Positions 1 to 11,607 of a stretch of 64,000 nucleotides of DNA are shown piece by piece. The translations under genes and the position numbers were made by a program. The DNA is from Salminus brasiliensis. Taxonomy: Eukaryota > Chordata > Actinopteri > Characiformes > Bryconidae. Position 1 is the first letter of the stretch. The number at the start of each line of letters is the position of its first letter. Below the pieces are notes generated by a model. The model saw only the letters and a list, made by a program, of their open reading frames with translations. It searched no databases and was not told the DNA's origin. Location of the stretch: the NCBI RefSeq assembly GCF_030463535.1, contig NC_132901.1, positions 2,627,849 to 2,691,848 on the forward strand, written 5' to 3'.

Positions 1-912
1 GGTTTTTAGAGATAGTCAGGGTCTGTGTTGGGTTCAGGTTTTTAGAGATAGTCAGGGTCTGTGTTGGGTTCAGGTTTTTAGAGATAGTCAGGGTCTGTGT
101 TGGGTTCAGGTTTTTAGAGATAGTCAGGGTCTGTGTTGGGTTCAGGTTTTTAGAGATAGTCAGGGACTGTGTCGGGTTCAGGTGTGTATGGATAGTCAGT
201 TTCTGTGTTGGGTTCAGGTTTTTAGGGATAGTCAGGGTCTGTGTTGGGTTCAGGTTTTTAGGGATAGTCAGGGTCTGTGTTGGGTTCAGATTTTTAGAGA
301 TAGTCAGGGTCTGTGTTGGGTTCAGATTTTTAGAGATAGTCAGGGTCTGTGTTGGGTTCAGGTTTTTAGAGATAGTCAGGGTCTGTGTTGGGTTCAGGTT
401 TTTAGAGATAGTCAGGGTCTGTGTTGGGTTCAGATTTTTAGGGATAGTCAGGGTCTGTGTTGGGTTCAGGTTTTTAGAGATAGTCAGGGTCTGTGTTGGG
501 TTCAGATTTTTAGAGATAGTCAGGGTCTGTGTTGGGTTCAGGTTTTTAGAGATAGTCAGGGTCTGTGTTGGGTTCAGATTTTTAGAGATAGTCAGGGACT
601 GTGTTGGGTTCAGGTGTGTATGGATAGTCAGGGACTGTGTTGGGTTCAGGTTTTTAGAGATAGTCAGCGTCTGTGTTGGGTTCAGATTTTTAGAGATAGT
701 CAGGGTCTGTGTTGGGTTCAGGTTTTTAGAGATAGTCAGGGTCTGTGTTGGGTTCAGGTTTTTAGAGATAGTCAGGGTCTGTGTTGGGTTCAGATTTTTA
801 GAGATAGTCAGGGACTGTGTTGGGTTCAGATTTTTAGAGATAGTCAGGGACTGTGTCGGGTTCAGGTGTGTATGGATAGTCAGTTTCTGTGTTGGGTTCA
901 GGTTTTTAGGGT
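1..912. repeat. 36-bp minisatellite, about 25 copies
   Basis: Head-to-tail units of 36 bp, each containing GATAGTCAGGGTCTGTGTTG and separated by TTCAGGTTTTTAGAGA-like sequence. Variants differ at a few positions (GGT or AGA before the T-run, TTTTTAG or TGTGTATG). The array is cut by the left window edge. Degenerate unit fragments continue to about 972. Because 36 is a multiple of three, one frame stays open as a 12-residue periodic peptide. I regard that as a by-product, not a protein. Confidence 0.95.
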
Positions 913-975
913 TGGAGGGAAACTGTGTTGAGCTCCTGTGGTTTGAGTTTGGAGGGACTGTGTTGGGTTCAGGTG

Positions 976-1600
976 ACCTGCAAGCCATCGCTTTCCCAGC
1001 GAAATAAACGGGAAGCAGACCCTGCAGTCCCTCGACTTTCACTGACCGAACTGCAAAACAAGCTCGGAAACTTGGGAAGGACAGAATTTCAATACCGGGT
1101 CCAAAATAAATCCGAGTCCAGACGCAGCAAATCTCAGAGACCCTCCGTGTCAAATGAGAGCCCCGTCCAAAAAAGGCAGAATCTGTTTCGCCTCCCGAAA
1201 GTAGCAGCTGAAGCCGAGCCAGGATATTTTTATGCCACATATTTGAGGCATATTTGTCACGACCACATACTTCTCAATCAGCCAGGGAGCTGCCTCCGGG
1301 GTTCGGCGAGAGTCAGAGGCGATGCTGCGAGCACTGAGGCTACCCAGAGGTCCTGGACACGGCTCTATGCCTTGGTTGCCAACGCTAACCACAGACATTC
1401 TAGTAAACTGCAACCAGGCACTTCTGTCCCCGGGCAACACCACCGCCGGGCCCGAGCAAACAAAACAAAAGGGCTGTGGCGTGGAGCGGACGCTAAACAC
1501 GGGATCTTAATGAAAGATGAAATCCCGGATTATGGCCAGATTTACAGTTTAGCGGTCAACCGCTGCTCTGGGGTCAGCTGATTCTGCTGAGCTTAATGGA
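976..1600. other. unique sequence between two minisatellites, long open frame of doubtful meaning
   Basis: About 620 bp of non-repetitive, moderately GC-rich sequence. A plus-strand frame is open from 925 to 1581 (218 codons), but its first codons come from the flanking minisatellite. The predicted peptide is basic and low in hydrophobic clusters, with no domain I recognise. No convincing splice sites or Kozak context support it. It could be an old exon, a conserved non-coding element or chance. I do not call a gene. Confidence 0.4.
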
Positions 1601-1664
1601 ATAACGAGCCAATAAGAATAGACTGGCACTAAACGCACTGACCACTTCATCAGAAACGCCTCCA

Positions 1665-2440
1665 GTGAGTGGAAGTAGCACAAGGGGGGTGTTTCTAATA
1701 AAGTGGCCAGTGAGTGGAAATAGCACAAGGTGGGGGTTTCTGATAAAGTGGCCAGTGAGTGGAAGTAGCACAAGGTGGGTGTTTCTGATAAAGTGGCCAG
1801 TGAGTGGAAATAGCACAAGGTGGGGGTTTCTAATAAAGTGGCCAGTGAGTGGAAATAGCACAAGGTGGGGGTTTCTGATAAAGTGGCCAGTGAGTGGAAG
1901 TAGCACAAGGTAGGTGTTTCTAATAAAGTGGCCAGTGAGGGGAAGTAGCACAAGGTGGGGGTTTCTAATAAAGTGGCCAGTGAGGGGAAGTAGCACAAGG
2001 TGGGTGTTTCTAATAAAGTGGCCAGTGAGTGGAAGTAGCACAAGGTGGGTGTTTCTGATAAAGTGGCCAGTGAGTGGAAATAGCACAAGGTGGGGGTTTC
2101 TGATAAAGTGGCCAGTGAGGGGAAGTAGCACAAGGTGGGTGTTTCTAATAAAGTGGCCAGTGAGTGGAAGTAGCACAAGGTGGGTGTTTCTGATAAAGTG
2201 GCCAGTGAGTGGAAATAGCACAAGGTGGGGGTTTCTAATAAAGTGGCCAGTGAGTGGAAATAGCACAAGGTGGGTGTTTCTAATAAAGTGGCCAGTGAGT
2301 GGAAGTAGCACAAGGTGGGTGTTTCTAATAAAGTGGCCAGTGAGTGGAAGTAGCACAAGGTGGGTGTTTCTAATAAAGTGGCCAGTGAGTGGAAGTAGCA
2401 CAAGGTGGGTGTTTCTAATAAAGTGGCCAGTGAGTGGAAG
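1665..2440. repeat. 45-bp minisatellite, about 17 copies, carrying a transposon-end sequence
   Basis: Strict 45-bp period (starts at 1665, 1710, 1755 and so on). Each unit contains TAATAAAGTGGCCAGTGAGT or the GATAAAG variant, preceded by CACAAGGTGGGTGTTTC. Read on the minus strand the unit begins GGCCACTTTATTAGAAACAC, which resembles the end of a fish Tc1-like transposon family. A related end is seen at 55705 in this window. Both strands stay open because 45 is a multiple of three. Confidence 0.95.
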
Positions 2441-3285
2441 TACTGTGTAGTAATAGGACCTGTATCATAGATAACAGTATTATGACTACAAAGACACTCA
2501 AGGTACCACAGCAACCAGCTGCTCCATAGCAGTTACCATAACAACTACCTGGAAAACCTCAGCAACCACTCCAGCAAACACCATAGAACTGACCTGGCAA
2601 CACCTTAGCAACCCTCTAAAAAATACCACAACACCACCTAGCAACACTACAGCAACTTTCCTGGGATACCATGGCAACCACCTAGAAACATCCTACCCAG
2701 CTGGTCCGTGAGTGCAAGTACAAGGTTGGTGTTTCTGTTAAAGTGGCCAGGTCCATCAGGACCCCGTGACTCAACCTTACCGTTATTAGAAATCTGCTCA
2801 GCGTCCAGCGTCACTCCCTTGGTCTATAAAACCTGAGGTCAGTGGTCTGCCCATCACAGATCCCCGCAGGGCAATTAAACGAATGTCGCTTGGTCATCAC
2901 ATTGCATTGTGGGTAATAGGATTAGGTAATATAACGAGCCCTAAGAGCACTCCAACTTTACGACACATTCAGCACGACAAAGCCTGATCCCTTCCCCTTA
3001 CTAAGAAACTGCATTTAGCATTTTAGCATTTTAGCTAATATGATCGTCTGCGGAACGTCCCACACTCCTTCTCCCAGGAGAAGGAGGGGGGGGGGGGGGG
3101 CGTTGCATTTGTTGGTGAGCATGTCCGATTTCTGAAGGTTGCTCCTTTAGCTACGAGGCTAATGTAGCTAGCAAGAGGCTAGAAAGCTTACGTACGCTAG
3201 TTAGCATGGTGCTAACTGCATAAACGTGCTAACTAGCTAACGTGGTTTCTGACACTGTATGGCTATCCATACACATGAACTACAG
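2441..3285. other. non-coding stretch with degenerate AGCAACC repeats and a poly-G run
   Basis: 2500-2700 is a loose repeat of CCTAGCAACACC / ACCATAGCAACC type. A run of about 15 G lies at 3086-3100. TTTTAGCAT / GCTAGC-rich sequence follows at 3010-3240. No gene-like signal was seen. Confidence 0.6.
2709..2750. mobile_element. single diverged copy of the Tc1-like end that resembles the 45-bp minisatellite unit
   Basis: The sequence reads GAGTGCAAGTACAAGGTTGG followed by TGTTTCTGTTAAAGTGGCCAG. It matches the 45-bp unit over most of its length. It keeps GTACAAGGT, which is closer to the transposon end as I know it from fish Tc1-like elements. It sits about 270 bp beyond the array. Confidence 0.6.
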
Positions 3286-3535
3286 TACACTATATGGACA
3301 AAAGTATTGGGACACCAATTGTGGAGTAACTGTCCAGGGAAGAAGACTTTGCTAGAGCATTGCTGTGAGGATTTGATTGCATTCTGCGAGAGCAAGAGCT
3401 GAAGTTAGTGAGGTCTTCCCATCCAAAAGTACAGGATGGAGCTCCATCATCATCATCATCATCGTCATTCCAGAGAACACAGTAGTTCCACTGCTCCACA
3501 GCTTAATGCTGGGGGGCTTCATACACCCCTAGATC
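3286..3535 (-). mobile_element. M1 non-autonomous DNA transposon, truncated copy
   Basis: Begins with the M1 right end in reverse (CACTATATGGACAAAAGTAT, then TGGGACACC), followed by the internal GCATTGCTGTGAGGATTTGA block. Ends in GCTTAATGCTGGGGGGCTTC. A TA precedes the end, as expected for Tc1/mariner insertion. It has no coding capacity. The left end is missing. Confidence 0.75.
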
Positions 3536-4220
3536 CGTCTTAAAGGCACAGTGTGTGTATGTATGTAAATGAGCTCATGGCCTCTTTGGGGTTGTGACAT
3601 CCCAACCACGATGAGGTCAAATCCGACCAGTTCTGCCTTCAAAGACCAGTATTTCAAGCTCACACACACACTCACACACACACTCATCAGAGCTCATTAA
3701 AACAGATTCATTAGCGAGCGGCGCTAATTGGGAGTAATTTGGCTCTTTTGAATTGGCTCATTTGAATCCTGGAGTTCCCTCGTAGCCCTCACGCTCACAC
3801 AGGGACAGACAGACAGGCACACACACACATTCCATGGAAAACCTGGCCCACGAACAGCTCCCTCATTCACTCTCGGATCCGACCAAACCCCCCTTCTGAA
3901 AAGCAGACATTCAAAGGCAGCAGTCGGTAACACACTCATCAATCAAGCGGCAAACGCAAAACACGGCATGACGTCCGTCAGACCTTCTACTCAGCCTACA
4001 TTTCCCTCCGTCCGTTTATTTATTTATTTTCGTCCAAAGAGATGGAAATGCCTGCACTGGCGCACTGCTATTCCCTGTAGGGGGCGCTAGTACTTCATAA
4101 AGAGATACGGCAAAACACTGCAACCAGAAACAGAGGTTCTGTAATATCTGTGTGGTGTGACATGTTCATGACATCACAAACCAGCAGTTTAGCCCCACCC
4201 ATTCATATTTCATTTATGAG
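3536..4220. other. non-coding, short CA tract only
   Basis: Contains interrupted CA repeats at 3660-3685 and 3820-3830 and a TTTA run near 4015. No coding, RNA or transposon signal was recognised. Confidence 0.5.
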
Positions 4221-4700
4221 CCACATTCTGTAATAGTGGTCCAGGCCCAGTGTGGGCTAGCCTGTGTAGCGTCCATGAGGGCTCCTGTTTGGGTTCTTTA
4301 GGTTTGCACTGGCCACAGTCGGACCACTTTGGGCCACATTCTGTATTAGTGGTCCAGGCCCAATGTGGGCTAGCCCATGTAGCGTCTATGTGGCTTCTGT
4401 TTGGGTTCTTTAGGTTTGCACTGGCCACAGTCGGACCACTTTGGGCCGCATTCTGTAATAGTGGTCCAGGCCCAGTGTGGGCTAGCCTATGGAGCGTCCA
4501 TGAGGGTTCTGTTTGGGTTCTTTAGGTTTGCACTGGCCACAGTCGGACCACTTTGGGCCACATTCTGTAATAGTGGTCCAGGCCCAATGTGGGCTAGCCT
4601 GTGTAGCGTCCATGCGGGCTCCTGTTTGGGTTCTTTAGGTTTGCACTGGCCACAGTCGGACCACTTTGGGCCGCATTCTGTAATAGTGCTTCAGGCCCAG
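4221..4700. repeat. 112-113-bp tandem repeat, about 4.2 copies
   Basis: Unit starts at 4221, 4334, 4446, 4558 and 4671, each opening with CC(A/G)CATTCTGTAATAGTG. Each contains GGCCCAGTGTGGGCTAGCC and TTTGCACTGGCCACAGTCGG. Copies differ at only a few positions, so the expansion looks recent. The apparent open frames are by-products. Confidence 0.93.
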
Positions 4701-5309
4701 TAAACCCAGGGCTGCTGGGACCTTGACCCACCCGCAGTCTTCTTTATTGTCAGAAAGTAAACACTGTGATGTCACCACAGTAAAAGGGGTGTCGACACAC
4801 AGTGGATAAGGCTGGGGTTGCTAAGCAACACAACTGATTGACTTCGTCACAGTTGGTAATAGCTGCTTAGCAAAGTCAGTGTACAGCACAACAACGCCGA
4901 CAGTAGCTCTAAACTTCTCAGGATTTTGTGTGTGTGTGTGTGGGTGTGTGTGAGCATGCATCACTGCTTGTGTTTGTGAATCAAAGGTTGCGTGTGTGCA
5001 TGTGTGAGAAACTGACCATGCGTGTGTGTGTGAGTGTGTGTGTGTGTGTGTGTGTGTTGGGGCAGTTTCACATTCTTCCAGGCTATTGAAACTGAAGCCC
5101 TGTGTGTGCCAGTGTTCCCTTTCAGGCCTTTTGTGCCCGAGCCCGAACAAAACGGACACAAACAGGCAGGAATGAGGAAGAGGAGAGACAGTAAACACAC
5201 ACACACACACACACACACAAAGCGAGAGATTGGGCGAGAGAGAAATAGAGAGAGTGAGCGAGTGAGAGGAACTGTTATACAGACCATTCATTTGGTGGGT
5301 GACTGAAAA
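4701..5309. repeat. TG/CA microsatellites in unique non-coding DNA
   Basis: Interrupted (TG)n lies at 4929-5060, with (CA)n at 5195-5220 and GAGA-rich sequence to 5270. The remaining bases show no recognised feature. Peptides read through these tracts are dinucleotide artefacts. Confidence 0.8.
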
Positions 5310-5620
5310 AAAAATGACAAAGCGTTGACAAAAGTATATGGACACACCTCCTCCTACCCAGTGAATCCAGGTCCTTGATAAAATCATGCTTTCTTCCACA
5401 CATCAGTGAAAGAACGGGAGGTTCTGAAGAGCTCACTGAGCTCCAGCGTGGTTCTGTATGTAATAGGAGACACCACTGCACCAACAACAACAAGTCAGCT
5501 GGAGAAATTTAGACCTTCCCTCCTAGATCTTCCTCCATCAGCTGTGAGTGGTGTTATTATTGAACAGTGGAAGAGTTTAGGAGGAACAGCTCACAGAGAG
5601 CAGCTCAGCCACCGAGTGTC
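5310..5620 (+). mobile_element. fossil Tc1/mariner transposon, N-terminal part of the transposase
   Basis: Starts with a Tc1-like end (ACAAAAGTATATGGACACAC). It continues through a broken transposase 5' region with frameshifts. The clearest conserved stretch is SLLDLPPSAVSGVIIEQWKS, which corresponds to the second helix-turn-helix of the DNA-binding domain in Tc1-type transposases. The catalytic DDE part is absent. It is inactive. Confidence 0.75.
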
Positions 5621-5795
5621 ACTGAGTGTGTGATAAGGCTCGGGGGGTTCAAGGGGAGCTGAGGGCGTTCAGGAGTTCTGCAGGTAAAGGCTCTGGTGGG
5701 GTTTGGGCTGAGGTCTCTGTGCTCTGCAGGCTCTGCAGGCCCCAGTGCTGAATCTCTATTCCTGCAGTTTATCTGACCCTGTTTCTGCAACGGCC

Positions 5796-5845
<50 letters not shown>

Positions 5846-6416
5846 AAGAGAAGAGAGAGATAGAGATGGAGAGAGAGAGAGAGGGAGAGAGAGAGAGAGA
5901 AAGAGGAGAGAGAGATAGAGAGAGAAATAAAGAGGAGAGAGAAATAGAGGGAGAAATAAAGAGGAGAGAGAGAGAGAGAGGGAGAGAGAGAGAGGGAGAG
6001 AGAGAGAAATAAAGAGGAGAGAGAGAGAGAGAGAGGGAGAGAGAGAGAGGGAGAGAGAGAGAAATAAAGAGGAGAGAGAGAGAGAGAGATAGAAAGAGAA
6101 GAGAGAGAGAGAGAAATAAAGAAGAGAGAGAGAGAGGGATAGAAAGAGAAGAGAGAGAGAGAGAGAAATAAAGAAGAGAGAGAGAGAGGGATAGAAAGAG
6201 AAGAGAGAGAGAGAGAAATAAAGAAGAGAGAGAGAGAGGGATAGAAAGAGGGAGAGAGAGAGAGGGAGAGAAGATAGAGAGAGAGAGATAGAGAGAGAGA
6301 GAAAGAGAAAGATAGAGAGAGAGATAGAGAGAGAGATGGAGAGAGAGATGAAGAGAGAGAGAGAGAGAGATGGAGACAGATAGAGAGAGAGATGGAGACA
6401 GATAGAGAGAGAGAGC
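5796..6416. repeat. (GA)n-rich purine tract, about 620 bp
   Basis: Nearly pure purine plus strand: (GA)n broken by GAAATAAAGA(G/A)GAGA and GATAGAAAGAGAA motifs. These recur and form local higher-order repeats, for example near 6120, 6170 and 6220. Such mirror-symmetric purine tracts can form triplex DNA (general knowledge). The serine/leucine-rich minus-strand frame is an artefact. Confidence 0.95.
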
Positions 6417-6429
6417 GAGCTGATGCTGA

Positions 6430-7291
6430 CACAGGTTTCTGTCCGAATATTTAATAATATAAGCAGTGGATTATTTATTTATTTATTTATTCAAAACAAA
6501 TGTTGTTAATACATCCTTTCATAATTACACGCCTTACTTCATTTGTAATTTATATTTTCTTTAAGTTTCTTTCCTCAAATGTTTATGTAATATTTCTGAG
6601 AAGTGCAAATGAAATAAAACAGGACATTATTTAGAGATTAAAAAAAGTAAAAAGTCTGAATTTTGAGAAAAAAAATTAGAAACATAAACATAAACGCAAA
6701 TAAGGGTTGATATTTTGAGATATTACATACCACTTAAAAACTTTATTATTAATTATTATCATTATTTAGAGAGTGTTTATTATTAAATAGAGTGGAAGCT
6801 GGTCAGTATTTTGAAATATTACATCAACACTGGTCATTATTTTGATGTATTAAATGAAAATGTAGAGAAAACAAGTTCATCACTTTGAAATATATAAAAA
6901 TATTAAGAAATCAGGTCATAATTTTGAAGAATTACATTAATATTTTAAGGAAACTGATCATTATTTTTGATATATATAAAATTTATTGAGAAATCAGGTC
7001 AATATTTTGAGATATTACCTCAGCAAACATTAGCGAACATTTTTAATGCAGTTTCACTGAATCACTTATTAAATATGAGTAAAGCTGATCAGTAGCAAGG
7101 AGTGCTAGTTTCCGCATGATTAGCGACGTTAGCGACGTTAGCGATGTGAAGTGGAAAAAAGGCGTCGGGAGTTTTACCGTCATAAAATCTCTCTGGGAAT
7201 CTTCTGTTCAGGCCAGGTGAACATCAGCCGGACGTTTGTCAATCTTTCGGAGGCGGGGCGTCGGGGAGTGCAGATCCAGATTCTCTTTCCT

Positions 7292-7328
<37 letters not shown>

Positions 7329-8290
7329 GTTCACTTTCAAGAAGCTCAGAAAGGTCTGAAAGGTTGGCCTACCAAGCAAGGCCCCTACCCACTGCCCAGT
7401 GTAGCCAAATATTCCCGTGGTGGATCGGGATTGGGACAAATCCAGGGCTATTCCAATGGATCGGGTACCGGCTAATTTGAAGCCTGGTCCGGTTCCGGAT
7501 CCTTTGTTTTTACCGCTGTGTTCTAACAGAGCGCCCTCTATTAATATTCCCAGGCTCAAAGCAGTGAGGAGCACCTTTAAGGTACGCCTTTAAGGAATGC
7601 TAACTGCTAAATTCTGTTTATCAGCTAAAAGGCGCCTTCCTTGGCTAGCAACATGCTGAGAGAGAGAGAGAAAGTGAGAGAGTGAGGCTAGTCATGCTAT
7701 CTGGGACTCCCAGCCACGGATTGGTTGTGGCCTCTCCCAAATCAAAGGCCTAGCGCTTAGACAGCAACACCACCCAGGAGCTTCTACTATGCCGAGTTTT
7801 GAACTTCGTTGTTTCAGTCAGGGCACTAATAACAAGGCTAACAAGGCTAACCCAAGCAGCAGAGCTTAGCGTCTCACCTACAGACTTGGCCTGTCGGTCT
7901 GATTTATTAGCATTAGCGTTTTAGCATCCGATCTACACTGCTACAGCACTCAGCGGTTCTAAAATCGGTTACGGGTGGCGACACCGTACATGCTTTTAGC
8001 CTTTACTGATGACACAGTGTTCTTGTAAATGTGCATGTACACACACACACACACACACACACATTTGAGACCTATGCTACGCTAGTGTGTGTGTCCAGTC
8101 TTGTCATTCTCTGTGATGTAATAGGCTGTATTTAGCAGGAGTCAGCAGCTGTCCTTATAAATCAGCTACTGGCTACTGTAAAAACAACACACACACACAC
8201 TAAAATACTTTCATACTCTCACTGGATAAAATAGGAGGTCATGACTGAACTGATGAGGCCGGCCAGCGCAACACACACTCAGTCCCTTCA
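6430..8290. other. non-coding; AT-rich then unique, small microsatellites
   Basis: 6470-7080 is AT-rich with a loose ATCAGGTCA(T/A)(A/T)ATTTTGA repeat. (GA)n lies at 7290-7328 and 7660-7683, and (CA)n at 8040-8063 and 8187-8202. No gene-like features were recognised. Confidence 0.6.
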
Positions 8291-8295
8291 GAGGA

Positions 8296-9645
8296 ATCAA
8301 TAACGAGGGGTCACTGAGGGGTCTAATTAAACGGGCTGAAGATAAGCCAGTGGAAGCTCCAATGACCCGCCTCAGAGCCATGAGCACTGATTCTTTTATG
8401 ATTCATTAGGAAACAAATCAGTTCATCATAAAATCTGAAATTATTATAGCCAATTATGAAATCTCAAATGTTACTATTCAATTGATTCAACTGGATTTCT
8501 GGAAGTGATTCAGTACCAACTTTAAGCATGATTCAGTTCACTTTGATTCATTGCCGTTCAAAACATGACATTTTTAATTTTATCTTTCAGTTGATTCAGT
8601 TTGATTCAATTCATTTAAAAAGGCTCAGTACATTATGACAACTTCACCATGATTCAATTTCCTGATTTAAAATTCAAATTCAATTAATTTTGATTAGTTT
8701 TTTTGGAAATGATTCAGTACCTGAAATGATTCAAATTGCACAATGATTCAATACATTTTGATTCAGTTCATAATGAAGTGATTCAGTACCTGAAATGATT
8801 CAATTCAATTTCAATTAGTTCTATTTTATTCAATTGTTTTTAGAAAACAATTCAGTACATTATGACCTCACATCTCACATTTTACCATGAATCAATTTCA
8901 TGGTTTAAAATCTAATTCATTTCTATTGTATTACAATTCTTTTTAGAAGTGATTTAAGATCTGGAATAATTCAAATTTCACCATAATTCAAATAAATTTG
9001 AATCAGTTCTTTAGGAAATTATTTTATGACATTTCAAATGTTATCCGTCAACTGATTCTGCTTGATTCAATTCATTAGAAAACAATTCAGTAATTTATGA
9101 CACCTCCCAAATTCAATTCCAAATTCAGTTAAATTTGATTCACATATTTTTAGAAGTGATTCAGTACCTGAAATGATTCAATTTGCAACATGAATAAATG
9201 AAACTGGATTCAGTTCTTTAGGACTAAATTATTTTATGAAATTTCAAATGTTATCTGTCAACTGAGTCAGTTTGATTCAATTCATTAGAAAACAATTCAG
9301 TAATTTATGACACCTCACATTTGACCAAATTCAATTAAATTTAATTCAAATCTTTTTTTGATTTGAACTGCACCATGATTCAATTCAATTGGATTCAGTT
9401 CTTTACTAATATTAAGAATTATAATTATTTTAAACATTATGAAATTTCGCATTTTATCCTTTAATTGATTCAATTTGATTCAGTTCATTAGAGAACAGTT
9501 CAGTACATTATGACACCTCACATTGATTCAATGTCCTGATTCAAAGAGGAGTCAATAACGGAGTCCACTGAGGGGTCTAATTAAATGAGCTGAAGTGAGC
9601 TGCCAGTGGAAGCTATAATGACCCGCCTCAGAGCCATGACCACTG
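8296..9645. repeat. degenerate TGATTCAATT-type AT-rich repeat with duplicated flank
   Basis: Irregular array of TGATTCA(A/G)TT, GATTCAGTACCTGAAATGA and CAATTCAGTA motifs. The leading segment 8296-8390 (TCACTGAGGGGTCTAATTAA, then CCGCCTCAGAGCCATGA) recurs at 9549-9643, so the block is bounded by a direct repeat of about 95 bp. Confidence 0.75.
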
Positions 9646-9802
9646 TCTCGCGCCCCATGGTCACTCAGGGAGCTACAGATGGCTCTGGCAGCCGCAGGCC
9701 ACTCTATAGGATTATGTAACATCATGTATGGGCTATAAATAGGCGCAGTAATCTCATGTTCACAAGAGAAATGTCAAATCTCACACGCATAAGGCTCACA
9801 AA

Positions 9803-10163
9803 CTATACGTCCAAAAGTTTGTGGACACCCTTTCTAATGAATAATTTCAGGTACAGAGATGTGCAAATGCACACACACGCATAAACGGCTTGTCTAGTGC
9901 CTGTAGAGAAGTCATTGAGAGGCAGTGAGGCAGGAGATCATCCAACGTCTGACCTGACCTTCCTCACCGAGCTAACTCTTGATGCTGAATGCAATCAAAT
10001 CCTCACAGCAATGCTCCGAATTTCAGTAGAAAGCCTTCCTCCCTGGACAGTAGAGCCAGTCGCTTCAATAAAAGCAGGATCGACTCTTTTTAATACCCTT
10101 GATTTCAGCAGAAGCAATGAAGAAAGAGCAGGTGTCCCAATACTTTTGTCAATTTAGTGTATA
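9803..10163 (+). mobile_element. M1 non-autonomous DNA transposon, internally shortened, both ends present
   Basis: The left end is GTCCAAAAGTTTGTGGACAC and the right end is GGTGTCCCAATACTTTTGTC. Between them are the internal blocks GCAATCAAATCCTCACAGCA and GACAGTAGAG. It has no open reading frame of its own. Its ends are of Tc1/mariner type. Confidence 0.8.
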
Positions 10164-10284
10164 GTATAGTATAGAGTTGGGTTGGGAGACCTTTTTGGTT
10201 CATTCTGTCTTGATAACGCTGGCGTGATGGTGGTGGTGGTGGTGCTCCATTCAGTACTTGTGGGATGAGTTGGGGTCCTCATCA

Positions 10285-10480
10285 TCCTGACCTCACTAAG
10301 ACCTCTGAAGGCCTCCTGTAGTATCCTTAAGTCATGTAGGTTGTGAGGTGGGGCCTCCATGAGCACCAGTGCACCCTGAGCTCCCATGACCCTGTCTTTT
10401 GGTGGGTACTGACCACTGCATATCGGAGTTCCCAGAGGACCGGTTGGAGAAGCGCTGACCTGCAGTATGAACACTAGCTC
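10285..10480 (-). mobile_element. fossil Tc1/mariner transposase fragment (internally deleted)
   Basis: On the minus strand the stretch MEAPPHNLHDLRILQEAFRG (about 10300-10360) resembles the C-terminal tail of a fish Tc1-like transposase. Minus-strand sequence further 5' (10380-10480) resembles the N-terminal helix-turn-helix coding part. The catalytic core between them is missing. It is not functional. The M1 copy at 9803 ends about 120 bp away. Confidence 0.65.
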
Positions 10481-10634
10481 TTAACATGCCTGATTAGAAA
10501 AGGTCAGGAGCTGGACTCCATCACTGCTGCCGGATGACTGAGCTATCGCTACAAGCTGAGGGCTGATGTGACACAGAGCGATGATGTAAGACAGCGAGAG
10601 CGTTCCGTCCACCTGATACAGCAAATCATCCCAT

Positions 10635-11480
10635 CTGACTCTTTTATGATTCATTAAGAAACGATTCAATTCAACATGAAATCTGAAATTGAAATTTTAT
10701 CCCAGCGCATTATGAAATTTCAAATCTCATCATTTGATCAACCGATTCAGTTTGATTTCTGAAAGTGATTCAGTACCAACATTTCAGGATGAGTCAATTT
10801 AATTTGATTCAGTTATTTAGAAAATCATTTAAAAACACTATGAAATTTCCCATTTTATGCTTCCAGTGATTCAATTTGATTCAATTCATTATGACGCCTC
10901 ACATTTTCCCATAATTCAATTTCATGATTTAAAATTCACTTAAATTCAACTGAATGAATCAAATTTGAATAGGATTCAGTTAAATTATATTCAGTTCTTT
11001 CGGAAACTATTTGAAAACACTATGAAATTTCACGTTATGCTTTCATTGATTCAGTTTGATTCAATTCATTCAGTATCATGATGACGTCTCACATTTTACC
11101 AAGATTCAATTTCATGATTTCAAATTCAGTTCACTTTTTGGAAGTGATTCAGTGTCTAAAATGAATCAAATTTCACTGATTCAATTAATTAAAAAAGCAA
11201 TTCTGTACATGATACCGCCTCATATTGTGCCATGATTCAATTTCATGATTTAAAATGTAATAATTGAATCGGTGAAGTGATTCAGTGCCTGGAATGAATC
11301 AAATTTACTAGAATGCAATTCAATGTGAGTCAGTTCTTTATAAAATTATTTTTAAACATTACGAAATCTCACAGTTAGTTCACTAGGAACAAATTCAGTA
11401 AATTATGAAATCTCAAATTTCACCATGATTCAATTGAATCTGACTGCGATTCTTTAGGAAATGGTTCAGTTTGACTGACT
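10635..11480. repeat. second block of degenerate TGATTCAATT repeat
   Basis: Starts with CTTTTATGATTCATTA(A/G)GAAAC, then AAATCTGAAATT, the same order as at 8392-8440. The block at 8.3-9.5 kb therefore has a homologous copy here. Recurrent blocks include GATGACGTCTCACATTTTACC-like sequence and CAATTTCATGATTTAAAAT. Confidence 0.7.
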
Positions 11481-11607
11481 GTGGAATGGTTCAGAGCTCT
11501 TGTTGAACACGTCCATCATCAAATATTAGAATAACAGCTTCTAAAACCAAGGCTGTGTATTTTTACACCCTTCAGAGCCAGCCTTCACGTCCATCACAAC
11601 ACCACGC

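Noticed and set aside
925..1581. 218-residue protein-coding gene
   Set aside because: Start lies in the minisatellite edge, no recognisable domain, no splice support; kept only as an observation.
182..2514. Long repetitive open frames (12- and 15-residue periodic peptides) in the 36- and 45-bp arrays
   Set aside because: Unit lengths divisible by three keep frames open by chance. There is no start context, splice structure or known protein family, and several frames on both strands are open at once.
5605..6432. Serine/leucine-rich 275-residue frame on the minus strand
   Set aside because: Direct translation of (CT)n; low complexity.
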